DNA of 64,000 bases from Ecytonucleospora hepatopenaei (GCA_026692725.1 JAPMUG010000006.1:1-64000); one strand, 5' to 3'. Shown: positions 38,640 through 49,075, counted from the first letter of the stretch. Numbers and translations: made by a program. Notes: generated by a model from the letters alone, not told the origin.

Positions 38640-41600
38640 CTAATTTGTTTTATTTATTACATTTAGAATACTTTGTAATGCCTGCTTTGGCAAATATTTA
38701 GGAAAGACAAACTCATCTACGTCTGTTACGTATTCAAGGCCTATTATTGTTCCTGTTGGCTCTTTTATAAACTTTGCTGCTGCTAGTTCATGCACACTTA
38801 GCTTGCTCACCTTATACAATTCCTTTCCATTCAAATCAAGAAGACTGATTATTGCATTTATTTGCAGGTTGTTTAGCGGTGTTTTTTCAACTGTTTCCTC
38901 CACCAATTTGCGATCACTGCCGCCCACAAGCATGGCAGTTGCCACTCTTATTCCTTCCTTTGTGTAGAAAAACAGCTTATTTGCACCTGAAAATCCAATT
39001 CTATTGGCCACCTTTGTTATTTCTGATAAATTGAAATTTATTTGTGTGCACCTGTTTATGGACAGGTACGTTGTTTTTTTAAGCAGTAAAAAATTAAAAC
39101 TTTCATAATCCACATAGCTCAAAATAAATGAAAATGCATTTTGAATAAAATTGTCCGGAATGTAGTAAAAACTCATTGAATCAAAACAATCCTCTAAAAA
39201 CACACACAGATCTTCTATGCTTGGTCCTGTAAATATTTTCTTAAAAATACTCTGCTTGACTTTTATTTCTTTTATGCTTTGATGCTCAATAACTGCATAT
39301 GGAAGATATTCCTTAAGTTTTATCTTAAAATCTACCAAGATGTTTCTGTACAGGGAAGAAATTACAGAGTGTAGGCTTTTTATATTTTCATCAACCACTG
39401 TAAAAATTATATTTTCCTCTATCAAAATACACAGTTCTATTGCATTGCTTAGGAAAAACATGTTTTTGGATGTATCATTTTCTATTTGGCTTAAAACAGC
39501 GCCCATCTCTTCTATCACAAAAGCAAGTACTTCATTTGCCCTGTGTTCCATTTCTGATGTATTTTCAGATAGCAAATCTATCATGTACGCAATAAAGTGC
39601 GCTAAACTTACCATCTCATTGCGTGGAATGTCATGGTTAGAAACAAATGGACAGTGTTCAACATATAGCTGGAGGGCACATTTGATTGCATTTGTAGGTG
39701 AAATGCATTCTACAGATGATGAACTATCATCTTCTTTTGTCTTGTTTATTTTCTTAAGCTTTTCTTTTTTAAGCTTATTTTTAATTTTATCAAATTCCAT
39801 CTCTAAAGATTGCAATCTAAAAAGTTCTTTGCTTTTTTGCTTCAATTTATTTTCAAGCTCTACGCATCTTTCACATTCTTTGGTTGATTTTTTAAGATCA
39901 TTTTGGTTGTTTTCAACACAACCGACACTAAAAACATCTGTTAATTTTGGGACAGAATTGTTTTCTTCGCTAATAAAAATGTCACTTGTATTAGAATCTC
40001 TTTTCTCCTCTGATATAATATCTTCTTTATTTTTTATTTCTGATTCTTTTTTTGATTTTTTAAGTGCAGATGCATCTTTTAACTCTTTTTGCTTGATTTT
40101 TCTTTTTTCTGCTTCGATTCTCTTTAACTCTTCTATTTCTTGTAACTTAGCAAGATATACTTTTTTGATAAACATTCCAATAGTTTTTTTAAAAAGATCT
40201 TTTTTGTAAAAAGTTTCAATTTCTATACAACTTTTTACTTTTTCTAAAAAGTTTAAGGTTTTATTGTTATAAAAAAATTTTGTTTTCCCAAATATGATAT
40301 CAGACCATTTAAATTCTGTTTTATGTTGTATGATTATTTTTATCAAATCATTTTTTTCACATACTTTCTGTGAAATGCCCAATTCTGAAATAGAACTGTC
40401 TAAATGCAGTAAAAATTCAAAAGACCAGGGATATTTTTCAAAAAACTCATCCTTAAACATACTGCATGGATATAGGTGTTTGCTGAGTTGTATTGTTTGT
40501 AAAATACCATTAACCCGTAATTGCTTGCCCACTACATTCTTGTCAAAGAGTAATCCCTGTTTGTTTAAATTTGGCTTTATACATTTAATATATTTTATTT
40601 CTGTGCTGTTTAAAATGGTGAACAATTTGTTTAAAGACTGTTTAAAAGCACCCACTATGTTTTTAAGAGGATCCAACGCCTTTGTATATTTTGTATCTGA
40701 TACATTCGACAAATTTTCTGCATTTGCTATTAAAAGTAAATTTGCCTTTTCTTTATTCCGATCGACAAACTCACGCGTGTTATAATCAACTTTTCCTACA
40801 AAATGATTAAACTCAAAAGTGTCTCCAAACTTGATTTTTAATTTCAAAAAACTTTCCAGTTTATTGCATAAATTTTCAAATTTTCCATTCAAAAAAGATT
40901 CTTCCGCGATAAGATCAACCAAGCCACACTTCCTTTCAATAAGATCAATATTTGATTTATTCATTTCAAGTGAATCTATGTCCAGGTCAATATTCTTGAC
41001 ATTGATTTCTTCCTGTATAAAAATGTTCTTCTGGTGTTCAAAAGATCTTTTAATAAATTCATCATAAATCTTTTCGTTACACCAATTTATACAAAACTGT
41101 TCAAGTCCATTGATTTTAAAGTCTTCAAAACCAAAAATATCCAAAATATTAAGCGTAAAGTTGTTGCTGATTTTTGCGCATGCTTCTAATTTTTTGTTTA
41201 TTTGTCCAATAATAAAGTCAAAAACACGGGCGTATATAATACGTGCCAAAGAGTCCCTTAATATTTTTGCTTCTTCATGTGTATTTTCACTTTTTATGAT
41301 ATCAGGTCCTATTTTCCTTATCTTATAAGAAATGTATTCTACAAAAGCATTTTTTTCCATATTGAAAACTGTGCATACTTCATCTACTCCTTGTGAAGTA
41401 TTTATATTTGCCAGTGTAATATTTCCCAGCTCCAAAATACCCAGTAAATATTTTTCAATTTGCTCAAAGTCAATGTCTAAAGAAACAAATGCCATTTTTA
41501 TTTCCTCGTAGTGTTTGGTGTACAATCTGCCCTCGTATTTTATAAAATCATTGTTTACAGATAAATTGTTCCCATCTAAAATGTAATAAAAAATGTGAAA

Positions 41601-42119
41601 GTTTTGATCACCATCGACTTGATGTGTCACTCTGCTTTTTTCTAATAAAAACGTCTCGAATTGTATGCTTTCTTTGATTTTGATCAGTTTTCCAAATCTG
41701 CTGCTATTGTTGTTGTGTGCTGTTTTTGCATTGCCAAGTGCTTCGATAACAAAATCTACTCGTTTTAGAATTTCAAACTCTTCTTTAAGGCAGTAGTAGT
41801 CCAAAATGATTTTTGCACATTCCGTTTTGCCTGATCCTGATTCTCCTGAAATTATTATAGAATAATCCTTTTGAGCAGCATTCATCCCCTGTATGCATTC
41901 TTCTACCATTTTATATACGTGTGTTTTTGGCATGTCACTTCGTTTGTACATTTCTTTTATGTTATTGTCATATATGTCCAGATGACAGTATGGATTAATA
42001 CTTAATAATAGCAAACCACAGTTTGTGTAAATTTCAGCACTTTCATATCGTTCTTGTAAAGTATTTAGAAGTGTTTGATCGTCTAAATTTTCTAATTGGC
42101 ATAAATCTTCATTATTCAT
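38640..42119 (-). CDS. myosin V-like motor with DIL tail
   Basis: 1159 aa actin motor. The motor domain begins almost at residue 1, with no N-terminal SH3-like subdomain. P-loop GESGSGKTECAK is at about 91-102, with switch regions NNSSRFGK and DIFGFEDF. After the converter (about 640-680) a charged coil follows (EEIERL-type, KRIEAEKRKIKQKELKD), without a clear IQ motif. The C-terminal half from about 880 matches the dilute (DIL) cargo domain (SSLYRNILVDFKIKL, then LEDCFDSMSFYYIPDNFIQNAFSFIL). It therefore looks like class V adapted to a very short neck. Confidence 0.9.
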   Translation of the reverse strand: MNNEDLCQLENLDDQTLLNTLQERYESAEIYTNCGLLLLSINPYCHLDIYDNNIKEMYKRSDMPKTHVYKMVEECIQGMNAAQKDYSIIISGESGSGKTECAKIILDYYCLKEEFEILKRVDFVIEALGNAKTAHNNNSSRFGKLIKIKESIQFETFLLEKSRVTHQVDGDQNFHIFYYILDGNNLSVNNDFIKYEGRLYTKHYEEIKMAFVSLDIDFEQIEKYLLGILELGNITLANINTSQGVDEVCTVFNMEKNAFVEYISYKIRKIGPDIIKSENTHEEAKILRDSLARIIYARVFDFIIGQINKKLEACAKISNNFTLNILDIFGFEDFKINGLEQFCINWCNEKIYDEFIKRSFEHQKNIFIQEEINVKNIDLDIDSLEMNKSNIDLIERKCGLVDLIAEESFLNGKFENLCNKLESFLKLKIKFGDTFEFNHFVGKVDYNTREFVDRNKEKANLLLIANAENLSNVSDTKYTKALDPLKNIVGAFKQSLNKLFTILNSTEIKYIKCIKPNLNKQGLLFDKNVVGKQLRVNGILQTIQLSKHLYPCSMFKDEFFEKYPWSFEFLLHLDSSISELGISQKVCEKNDLIKIIIQHKTEFKWSDIIFGKTKFFYNNKTLNFLEKVKSCIEIETFYKKDLFKKTIGMFIKKVYLAKLQEIEELKRIEAEKRKIKQKELKDASALKKSKKESEIKNKEDIISEEKRDSNTSDIFISEENNSVPKLTDVFSVGCVENNQNDLKKSTKECERCVELENKLKQKSKELFRLQSLEMEFDKIKNKLKKEKLKKINKTKEDDSSSSVECISPTNAIKCALQLYVEHCPFVSNHDIPRNEMVSLAHFIAYMIDLLSENTSEMEHRANEVLAFVIEEMGAVLSQIENDTSKNMFFLSNAIELCILIEENIIFTVVDENIKSLHSVISSLYRNILVDFKIKLKEYLPYAVIEHQSIKEIKVKQSIFKKIFTGPSIEDLCVFLEDCFDSMSFYYIPDNFIQNAFSFILSYVDYESFNFLLLKKTTYLSINRCTQINFNLSEITKVANRIGFSGANKLFFYTKEGIRVATAMLVGGSDRKLVEETVEKTPLNNLQINAIISLLDLNGKELYKVSKLSVHELAAAKFIKEPTGTIIGLEYVTDVDEFVFPKYLPKQALQSILNVINKTN

Positions 42120-42279
42120 TTGTATGTGTTAGTAAGTATGTCTTTTAATAGTTAAACAAGCAATATGTTTAATCCAAAATTAAAAAGTGTTAAATGTTTA
42201 AAAATATGTAAGATGCTGTTTTTTATATGTTTGTTTTTTGTAAATAAAAAATTCTTGTGTTTTTTAAAAAATTTAAAAG

Positions 42280-42283
42280 CCCC
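42280..42283 (+). promoter_or_regulatory. CCC-type start signal of cyclophilin
   Basis: CCCC eight bases before ATG 42292. Confidence 0.55.
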
Positions 42284-42291
42284 TTCTTTTA

Positions 42292-42780
42292 ATGAAGAAG
42301 ACTTATTTTGATATCGAAATTAACGATAAAAAGGCTGGAAGAATTGTTTTTGAACTTGATGATGAAATTGTTGAAAAAACAGCTGAAAACTTTTACCAAC
42401 TTTGTACCGGAGAAAAAGGATTTGGTTATAAGGGAAGTATTTTCCACAGGGTAATCCCTGAATTTATGATACAGGGTGGGGATTTTACTAACCACAATGG
42501 TACAGGTGGTAAAAGCATTTACGGCCATTCATTTAAAGATGAAAATTTTACTCTGAAACATAATGAGCCTATGGTATTATCCATGGCAAATGCAGGACCA
42601 AACACTAACGGATCTCAATTTTTTATAACGACTGTCAAATGCGATTGGTTGGATGGAAAACACGTTGTTTTTGGAAAAGTTGTAGATGGACAGGATGTTG
42701 TAAAGACTATTGAAAGTGTTGGAACTCCATCTGGACGTCCAAAGGCTGTTGTTAAAATTGCTGACTGTGGTGCCCTTTAA
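42292..42780 (+). CDS. cyclophilin-type peptidyl-prolyl isomerase
   Basis: 162 aa, the length of single-domain cyclophilin A, with no targeting signal, so cytosolic. Active-site residues of the family are visible: [23 protein letters not shown] (catalytic Arg and Gln), [15 protein letters not shown], and [15 protein letters not shown]. Catalyses cis-trans isomerisation of prolyl bonds and would bind cyclosporin. Its 3' end is 18 bp from the convergent small ORF. Confidence 0.97.
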   Translation: MKKTYFDIEINDKKAGRIVFELDDEIVEKTAENFYQLCTGEKGFGYKGSIFHRVIPEFMIQGGDFTNHNGTGGKSIYGHSFKDENFTLKHNEPMVLSMANAGPNTNGSQFFITTVKCDWLDGKHVVFGKVVDGQDVVKTIESVGTPSGRPKAVVKIADCGAL

Positions 42781-42798
42781 ACTTATTAAATTTATTTA

Positions 42799-42987
42799 TT
42801 AGTTATAGCTTTTAGGGACAGGAAAGAGCCAATTGCAAAACTTTTGGAGTTGCATGGCTAAAAAACATCTTTTTGTTTTTGGTCTTATGTAGACTATTTG
42901 TTCTTCTTCTGTTTCTGTTTCATCTAAAATAACACTTTTATCTATTTTTTCACCATTTTCAATTTTTATAAACTTTGCTTCCTCCAT
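42799..42987 (-). CDS. small hypothetical protein, 62 aa
   Basis: Short ORF, ATG 42987. N-terminal half acidic (DETETEEEQIVY, about 22-33); C-terminal half basic then aromatic (KFCNWLFPVPKSYN). It fills the gap between cyclophilin and the Bud23 homologue with 46 bp on the far side, as real genes do here. No domain recognised and no CCC motif. Confidence 0.5.
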   Translation of the reverse strand: MEEAKFIKIENGEKIDKSVILDETETEEEQIVYIRPKTKRCFLAMQLQKFCNWLFPVPKSYN

Positions 42988-43033
42988 ATTTTATGCAAAC
43001 ATTTTATTTAAAATAACAAACAAATATATGATT

Positions 43034-43624
43034 TTATGTAAACAAAACCAAATATTTCTTTTCTTGTTTAGTTCCTTCAGCATCGATTTGCATTCCACCT
43101 TTAAATCCTGCTATTTTTGCTTCTTTCATAAAAATTTCTGCTTCTTTGTTTGTTCCATAAAATTGTAAGGAGCAACCATGAATTACAACTCTATTAAGTT
43201 CTTTAAAAAACATTTTAATTCTTTTTCTGGGAATGTCTTCTCTTTTGTATGATTGAAAGAGCCATTGTATGACGGAACAAGAAATTGCATAATCAAAAGA
43301 TTTGTCCTGAAATGGCCACTGCATACCTATGTCACTTTCTACCTTCCCATCGTTAATTTGATTTAAAGCTAACATAGACATGCTAATGTCCGTACCAATT
43401 ACGATGTTGTCATTGCAAATGTTTTGTGACGAAATCCCGCTTCCACACCCAATGTCTAAAAAAATATTTTTTAAACTTTTAATTTCTAATAAATCGATGC
43501 AGCGATCAGCTATGTCTAATTGAATTTTATTTATTCGCGTGTTTAAATGATATTTTTTACTTTCTAAATCATCATAATAAAGTTCTGGTGGATTTGTTGA
43601 TTCTGGAACTTTTTTTCTACTCAT
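43034..43624 (-). CDS. 18S rRNA (guanine-N7) methyltransferase, Bud23-like
   Basis: SAM-dependent methyltransferase that modifies 18S rRNA and helps small-subunit export. 196 aa, shorter than yeast Bud23 because the basic C-terminal tail is missing. Family markers: PPELYYDDLESKKYHLNTRI at the start, SAM-binding FLDIGCGSGISS (about 55-66), GTDISMSML, DYAISCSVIQWLF (about 110-122), and the near-terminal GFKGGMQIDAE. The family's partner is the Trm112 zinc protein, not seen here. Confidence 0.88.
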   Translation of the reverse strand: MSRKKVPESTNPPELYYDDLESKKYHLNTRINKIQLDIADRCIDLLEIKSLKNIFLDIGCGSGISSQNICNDNIVIGTDISMSMLALNQINDGKVESDIGMQWPFQDKSFDYAISCSVIQWLFQSYKREDIPRKRIKMFFKELNRVVIHGCSLQFYGTNKEAEIFMKEAKIAGFKGGMQIDAEGTKQEKKYLVLFT

Positions 43625-43804
43625 TTTATGATTTTTTAAAAAAATTCAATTTTGAGGGATTAAATAAATACAAAAGTAAAACAACTGTTTAAATCAATAT
43701 ATACTTACATCTAATTTAATTATAAAAAATTTAAATGATTTATTACACAAAAACAAATTGAATAAACATTAAAATATTTTGTTTTTAAATTATTCAAATA
43801 AAAT

Positions 43805-43810
43805 TACCCT
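43805..43810 (+). promoter_or_regulatory. CCC-type start signal (TACCCT)
   Basis: TTACCCTTACATTATTAAG before ATG 43823 of the E1 gene. Confidence 0.55.
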
Positions 43811-43822
43811 TACATTATTAAG

Positions 43823-46618
43823 ATGAACAACACAAATAATGTTAATAACATGAATAATATGAACAACACAAAAAATAATGACAATTCAGTAATTGACGAA
43901 GAACTTTACAGTAGACAGCTATACGTTTTGGGACACGAAGCAATGAAAAAAATGCTTAACATGACTATTTTAATTATTGGAGCAGATGGTCTTGGACAGG
44001 AAATTGCCAAAAATGTTATACTGGCAGGTGTCAACAAGGTTTTTATATACGACACAACAACTGTTGAAGAAAGGGATCTTGGTGCAGGTTTTTATTTTAA
44101 AACCAAGGATATTGGAAAAACAAAGGCAGAATCAGTGCTGGATGAACTTAAAAACATTAACAAATATGTGAAGGTTGAAATGACGGATAAAATTGACAAT
44201 GATTTTTTACTTAAGACAAACATCGTTGTTAGCGTTAACCAAACAAACTCATTTAACCTTGAAAAAAATTCAATTTTAAGAAAAGCAGGTGTTAAGTTTG
44301 TCATGGCAAATTCACGTGGATTTTTTTCTCAGCTTTTTGTCGATTACAATCATCATTTATGCATGGACAAAACTGGTGAAGCGCTTTCTCACGGAATGAT
44401 AAACAGCATAATACAAGAAGATACAGAAGCAAATAATCAGTTTTTAGTGCATCTTGCGGACGGCAGCAAGCATTCAATGGATGAAAAGGACAAAATTAAG
44501 CTAGTTGGAAAGTATAAAACCGAATTTGTAGAAATAGAGGCTGAAATTACCAGCGTAATCAACAAGCAAGAATTTACAATAGCTAAACCATTGGTATTGA
44601 GTGCTAAGCACAAGGAGCAGGAACCTTCATTTTATTTAAAAAATTCAGAAATTCACTTTGATTTTGAACAATTTAAAACACCTTTTGAAATTGTACACAA
44701 TTCATTAGAGGAGTGTATAAGCGACAGAAATAAGATAGTAAAGTATGAGTATACGACAGAAGATGACATGCATAAAATGTTTTTAGAAGATATTTTAAAA
44801 GAGGATATTTCAACAATATCATTTAGAGAAGAATTTAAAAATAGCAAAAATACGTTGATAGCAGCCACATGTTCTGTGCTGGGTGGTTTTGCCTCACAAG
44901 AAATAATCAAAGGAGCAACAGGAAAATTTGTGCCACTAAATCAATTTTTTTACCACTATACGGAAGGACTGTACAATAAGCAAGGAGAAAAAAGAACAGG
45001 CGAAAACAAAAGATATGAAGATCTAATCAAATTAATCGGAGCAGAAGATTTTAAAAAATTAGCATCTTCAAAAATATTTTTAGTAGGAGCAGGCGCAATC
45101 GGATGCGAAAACATGAAAAATTTTGTAATGACAGGGCTGTGCAAGGATGGCAAATTACACGTTACAGACATGGACAACATAGAAAAAAGCAACTTAAACA
45201 GGCAGTTCCTCTTTAAAGAGAAAGACGTAGGAATGCATAAAAGTAGTTGTGCATGCAAAAATGCATGCAGTATGAATGAAGATTATGAGGAGGAGAGATG
45301 CATTTCATACACGACAGCAGTAAAACAAGAAACAGAAAATGTGTTTAGTGATACGTTTTTTGACAAAGTTGATTTGGTCTCAAATGCACTGGATAATATA
45401 CAGGCAAGGATGTACATGGACGAAAGGTGCGTTTCTTTAAAGAAGCCAATGGTAGACGCAGGTACCCTCGGAACCAAGGGACACGTTCAGGTGGTGGTGC
45501 CGTTCCAGACAGAGTCATACGGCAGTTCCTCAGACGCAGAGCAGGACACAATACCACTCTGCACGATAAGAAGCTTTCCAAACAGCATAGAGCACACAAT
45601 AGAGTGGGCACTAGCAGAATTTAAGAATATTTTTGAAGGGGAAGATGGAGAAGTTAGCAAAGAGTATACATTAGATGAGTTGGTGATATATGGACTATAT
45701 CTTTTTAATTTATATTTTAACAAAACAATAGCAAAGCAGCTGTCAATCCACCCTCCAGATCACGTAACCGAGGAAGGACTGCCATTTTGGCTACCACCCA
45801 AAAAGCTTCCCCATCCATTTGTGTTTGATGTAGAAGACCAAATGCATGTTGATTTTGTGCTTACAACCGTAAAAATACTGGCAACAGAGTGTTTTGAAAT
45901 GAGAGTGACAGAAAGTGAAATTCTAAGTAAAATAAAAAATAATGCTAGTAATACTGCATATATGAAGGATGAAGAAATGACAGTACAAATAAAAAACAAG
46001 GTAGAATTTGAAAAGGACAGTTACCACAGCAATTTCATATACAGTGCATCAAACCTTAGAGCAAGAAACTACGACATAAAGGAACAGTCAAAGCACCACA
46101 TTACGGGAATAGCAGGAAAGATCATCCCAGCAATAGCAACAACAACAGCAATGGTAAGTGGGCTAGCAACACTGGAAATAATGAAGATTCTACTTAGTAA
46201 AAACAGCTATAAAAACAGTTTCTTGGATCTGGCACACCCAATGTTATGCAGCGCAGATCCCATTGAGTGCGTAAAGGAAGAGTATTACAGGAAAGAAGGA
46301 GTCAAGGCAGGAAGCATAATAAGAGAGAATGCAGATGGGCAAAACAAAGTGTCATTTTCCATGTGGAACACCCTTGACGTGAAAAATAACAAGCTGTCCG
46401 AGTTAATAGCAGATCTTTCTGCGTATTACGGAGATGAAGTATCGATGGTAGGGATGGGCAGTAGAATATTGTACTGGAACATATCACAGAAATATCAGGC
46501 ATCACTGGATAAAAAGGTGAGTGAGTTGGTGGAAGTGGTAGAAGGACAGAAATACGTGTTTATAGCAGTATATACATCAGATGAGGTAGAAAGAGAGTTG
46601 GTAAGGATAATATTATGA
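43823..46618 (+). CDS. UBA1: ubiquitin-activating enzyme E1
   Basis: 931 aa, slightly shorter than typical E1 (about 1020). Two adenylation half-domains: LIIGADGLGQEIAKNVILAG (about 50-70, inactive half) and FLVGAGAIGCENMKNFVMTG (about 415-435, active, GxGxxG). The adenylate site DMDNIEKSNLNRQFLF follows, and the catalytic cysteine lies in DTIPLCTIRSFPNS (about residue 580). The C-terminal ubiquitin-fold domain recruits E2 enzymes. N-terminus is Asn/Met-rich (NNTNNVNNMNNMNN). Uses ATP to charge ubiquitin as a thioester. Intact. Confidence 0.96.
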   Translation: MNNTNNVNNMNNMNNTKNNDNSVIDEELYSRQLYVLGHEAMKKMLNMTILIIGADGLGQEIAKNVILAGVNKVFIYDTTTVEERDLGAGFYFKTKDIGKTKAESVLDELKNINKYVKVEMTDKIDNDFLLKTNIVVSVNQTNSFNLEKNSILRKAGVKFVMANSRGFFSQLFVDYNHHLCMDKTGEALSHGMINSIIQEDTEANNQFLVHLADGSKHSMDEKDKIKLVGKYKTEFVEIEAEITSVINKQEFTIAKPLVLSAKHKEQEPSFYLKNSEIHFDFEQFKTPFEIVHNSLEECISDRNKIVKYEYTTEDDMHKMFLEDILKEDISTISFREEFKNSKNTLIAATCSVLGGFASQEIIKGATGKFVPLNQFFYHYTEGLYNKQGEKRTGENKRYEDLIKLIGAEDFKKLASSKIFLVGAGAIGCENMKNFVMTGLCKDGKLHVTDMDNIEKSNLNRQFLFKEKDVGMHKSSCACKNACSMNEDYEEERCISYTTAVKQETENVFSDTFFDKVDLVSNALDNIQARMYMDERCVSLKKPMVDAGTLGTKGHVQVVVPFQTESYGSSSDAEQDTIPLCTIRSFPNSIEHTIEWALAEFKNIFEGEDGEVSKEYTLDELVIYGLYLFNLYFNKTIAKQLSIHPPDHVTEEGLPFWLPPKKLPHPFVFDVEDQMHVDFVLTTVKILATECFEMRVTESEILSKIKNNASNTAYMKDEEMTVQIKNKVEFEKDSYHSNFIYSASNLRARNYDIKEQSKHHITGIAGKIIPAIATTTAMVSGLATLEIMKILLSKNSYKNSFLDLAHPMLCSADPIECVKEEYYRKEGVKAGSIIRENADGQNKVSFSMWNTLDVKNNKLSELIADLSAYYGDEVSMVGMGSRILYWNISQKYQASLDKKVSELVEVVEGQKYVFIAVYTSDEVERELVRIIL

Positions 46619-46748
46619 ATTATTTTAATATATATGAATATTTTAATAATAATTATGAAATATTTTAATAAACAATACATATTAAAAATGATATAATAGA
46701 ATAACATAATAAAATATTATAATATAATTTATTAAATTACATTTATCC

Positions 46749-47225
46749 TTATAAATGCTTATGCATCTTTGACATGTGATACTTCAAACCATTTGAATTT
46801 CTATACGTTTTGCTGCAGTTTTGGATTGGACACACGAATGGCTTGTATGCGTTTTCTTTTTCTTTACTGTGCCCGTGGGCCATGTGGTATTTTAGGCCGT
46901 GGGAAGACGTGTAGCTTTTGTTGCACCCTGGCTTAGGGCACACGTGTTTTCTTTCTGAGGCTGATAGGGTGTTCGATGGATCTTCATACTCATACAGAGT
47001 TTCTGTGTTTGACAGGTCATTCATAAACTCGTCAAAATTAAAACATACGTCCTTTTTGGGATGGGTAAACGCGTCTTCTTCCATGCCAAACAGGTGCTCT
47101 CTGATGTTTCGGTCTGTACCTTTGTATAGGTGTTGGCTTTCATCATACTGCTTCTTTCTGGCCTCATATGTTTTTTTGAGGTTATCTAATAAAGACTCAT
47201 AAGAATAAAACGTATAGCTGACCAT
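46749..47225 (-). CDS. C2H2 zinc-finger protein
   Basis: 158 aa with two fungal-type C2H2 fingers at the C-terminus. CPKPGCNKSYTSSHGLKYHMAHGH spans about 91-114, and CPIQNCSKTYRNSNGLKYHMSKMH about 132-155. The nearly identical GLKYHM helices recall the Sfp1/JAZF1 type of paired finger. The N-terminal half is charged and without motif. A CCCC signal precedes the ATG. Likely a nuclear regulator. Confidence 0.88.
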   Translation of the reverse strand: MVSYTFYSYESLLDNLKKTYEARKKQYDESQHLYKGTDRNIREHLFGMEEDAFTHPKKDVCFNFDEFMNDLSNTETLYEYEDPSNTLSASERKHVCPKPGCNKSYTSSHGLKYHMAHGHSKEKENAYKPFVCPIQNCSKTYRNSNGLKYHMSKMHKHL

Positions 47226-47231
47226 AGAGTA

Positions 47232-47235
47232 GGGG
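47232..47235 (-). promoter_or_regulatory. CCC-type start signal of zinc-finger gene
   Basis: Minus-strand AACCCCTACTCTATGG places CCCC six bases before ATG 47225. Confidence 0.55.
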
Positions 47236-47473
47236 TTAAAAATATTTGGATTAATATGGAGGATATACTGATGTCAGAAATATCAATTTTAAAGTAGTGA
47301 CTTATTTTGCATCTTGAGTATTTTAAACACAGAATATACTGTTTTAAGACTTTTTCTTTATCCATTAAAATAATGATCTAAAATACCAAATATGGAAATA
47401 GAAAAATTAATAGGTGTTTTTGTTCATAATGCGTGTAATATGTTATTAGATACAAGAATGTTTTTTAATTTAA

Positions 47474-47517
47474 TTTTTAATATACTTTTATTACATTTAA
47501 TAAAAGTATATTAAAAA
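47474..47517. repeat. perfect 20-bp hairpin
   Basis: Arms 47474-47493 and 47498-47517 are exact reverse complements around the 4-base loop CATT. It is the longest perfect palindrome I noticed in the window and lies in a divergent promoter region. Confidence 0.9.
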
Positions 47518-47584
47518 TGTCATAAGCAACAATTTTTTAAGAATTTTTTCTTAACAAAAACTCTATCATTTTTTATACACCCTT

Positions 47585-49045
47585 ATGTTATTCTTTGGAG
47601 ATTCCTCTTCTAATTCTAAAATTTATAGGGATTTTATAAAAAAATTAAAGGGATGCTCAGGAAAAGACTTTTTTGAAAGTTTTAATACAAAAATAAACGA
47701 TTTTTTTAACTATTGTCACATTTTTGACACCAAAGAACAGATAACGGTCGATTTTATTAGGGAAAATAAAGAAATTTTTGTAAAAGATTCAGATTTTTTA
47801 TATATTATGTTTAAATATGCTATAGAAAACAATTCTAACTCACAAATTATAGAAGAATTGTTTCTATTATCTAATCATATAAATTGTAAAATTACAAAAT
47901 TATCCATGGTAAAGCTTATACTAAACAGAAAAAAATTTACATGTGAGGAAATTGGAGGTTTTCTTAATGACGCAAACGATTTTACATTTTATAAATATGC
48001 ACTTGAAAATAACATTGATCTTAGTAATATAAAATCAATAGAAATCAAAGAATCATATAATTATAACATATACCTTTTTTTAAAAACAGAAACGTTTACA
48101 CCTGAACTTCTCTTAAATTCTATTAAGTTATTACACTCACTAACAAGTTTTAATGCTTTAAAATACATTTTAACAGAACTTTTTAAGAACAAATCAGCAA
48201 GAAAATGCTTTAAAGATTTGGAAAAACATACAGATTCCAATAACGTAATTTTTATGTATTTATTTAATTTTTTTAACTACAATGAATTATCAGCTATAGA
48301 TATTAAAAATACCTTAGGGCTTTTTGACATAACAGGTAATATTTTTTATTTGGAAGCATATTGTTTCTTTATACTTTACAAAACAAAACAAACAAATATT
48401 TTATGCATAGATACGCATAAACAGATTGTCTTGATAATGAATTTAACCAAAAAATATAAAGAAAAATCAAGGAGAATTCATATTTTGTATGTTTTTACTT
48501 TAAGGTATTTTTGTATGTACCATGAGATAGATAAAGAACTTAAACAACTTTCTATAAAAAACATACAAATATACAACACAGCATATATATGGCAAGACAT
48601 ACAGTTTGTGCTTAAAAATTATGGTATTGATAAACATCCGTTGTACAATTTACAGTGTTATTTTGAAAATGACATTTCTCACCTTGAAAGATCTATTTTT
48701 GATTTTGTAAATTCAAATATGTTTGGATGCGCCATAAGTAGTTACTTTATGTATAAAAAGCTAAAACTCAATCACTTTCTTAAGGAATATAAAGAAAAAA
48801 AGTTGATAAACAGCAAAAACGTCAAAACAAATTTTTGTGAGTTATTTGGAGATAATGCAGAATGGATTTTTGAAAAAAGCAATTTTAAACAACAATCAAA
48901 TATAGAAAACAAAACTATAAAAATCATTACTATTTTTAATTTAGTAGAAATAGAAAAAGAGGAGGATTTATTCGAAAACAACTATTTAAAAATATGTGAT
49001 CTCGAATTCAAATGTTTTTTATTAGAAAATATTGTTAAGGCATAA
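47585..49045 (+). CDS. unrecognised helical protein, 486 aa
   Basis: Intact ORF with CCC two bases before the ATG. The sequence alternates hydrophobic and charged helices, as in an alpha-solenoid, with N/K/F/Y-rich composition. No signal peptide; no clear TM. The stop lies 40 bp before ribosomal protein L7, whose CCC signal is therefore squeezed into that gap. Function unknown. Confidence 0.75.
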   Translation: MLFFGDSSSNSKIYRDFIKKLKGCSGKDFFESFNTKINDFFNYCHIFDTKEQITVDFIRENKEIFVKDSDFLYIMFKYAIENNSNSQIIEELFLLSNHINCKITKLSMVKLILNRKKFTCEEIGGFLNDANDFTFYKYALENNIDLSNIKSIEIKESYNYNIYLFLKTETFTPELLLNSIKLLHSLTSFNALKYILTELFKNKSARKCFKDLEKHTDSNNVIFMYLFNFFNYNELSAIDIKNTLGLFDITGNIFYLEAYCFFILYKTKQTNILCIDTHKQIVLIMNLTKKYKEKSRRIHILYVFTLRYFCMYHEIDKELKQLSIKNIQIYNTAYIWQDIQFVLKNYGIDKHPLYNLQCYFENDISHLERSIFDFVNSNMFGCAISSYFMYKKLKLNHFLKEYKEKKLINSKNVKTNFCELFGDNAEWIFEKSNFKQQSNIENKTIKIITIFNLVEIEKEEDLFENNYLKICDLEFKCFLLENIVKA

Positions 49046-49075
49046 TTTTTATGTTGAATTTTTTAAAAAATTTTA

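Larger units (their letters stand above)
47226..47579. other. divergent intergenic region
   Basis: Spacer between two divergent genes. It contains a perfect 20-bp inverted repeat (47474-47517) and a CCC signal at its right edge; otherwise nothing recognisable. Confidence 0.6.
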
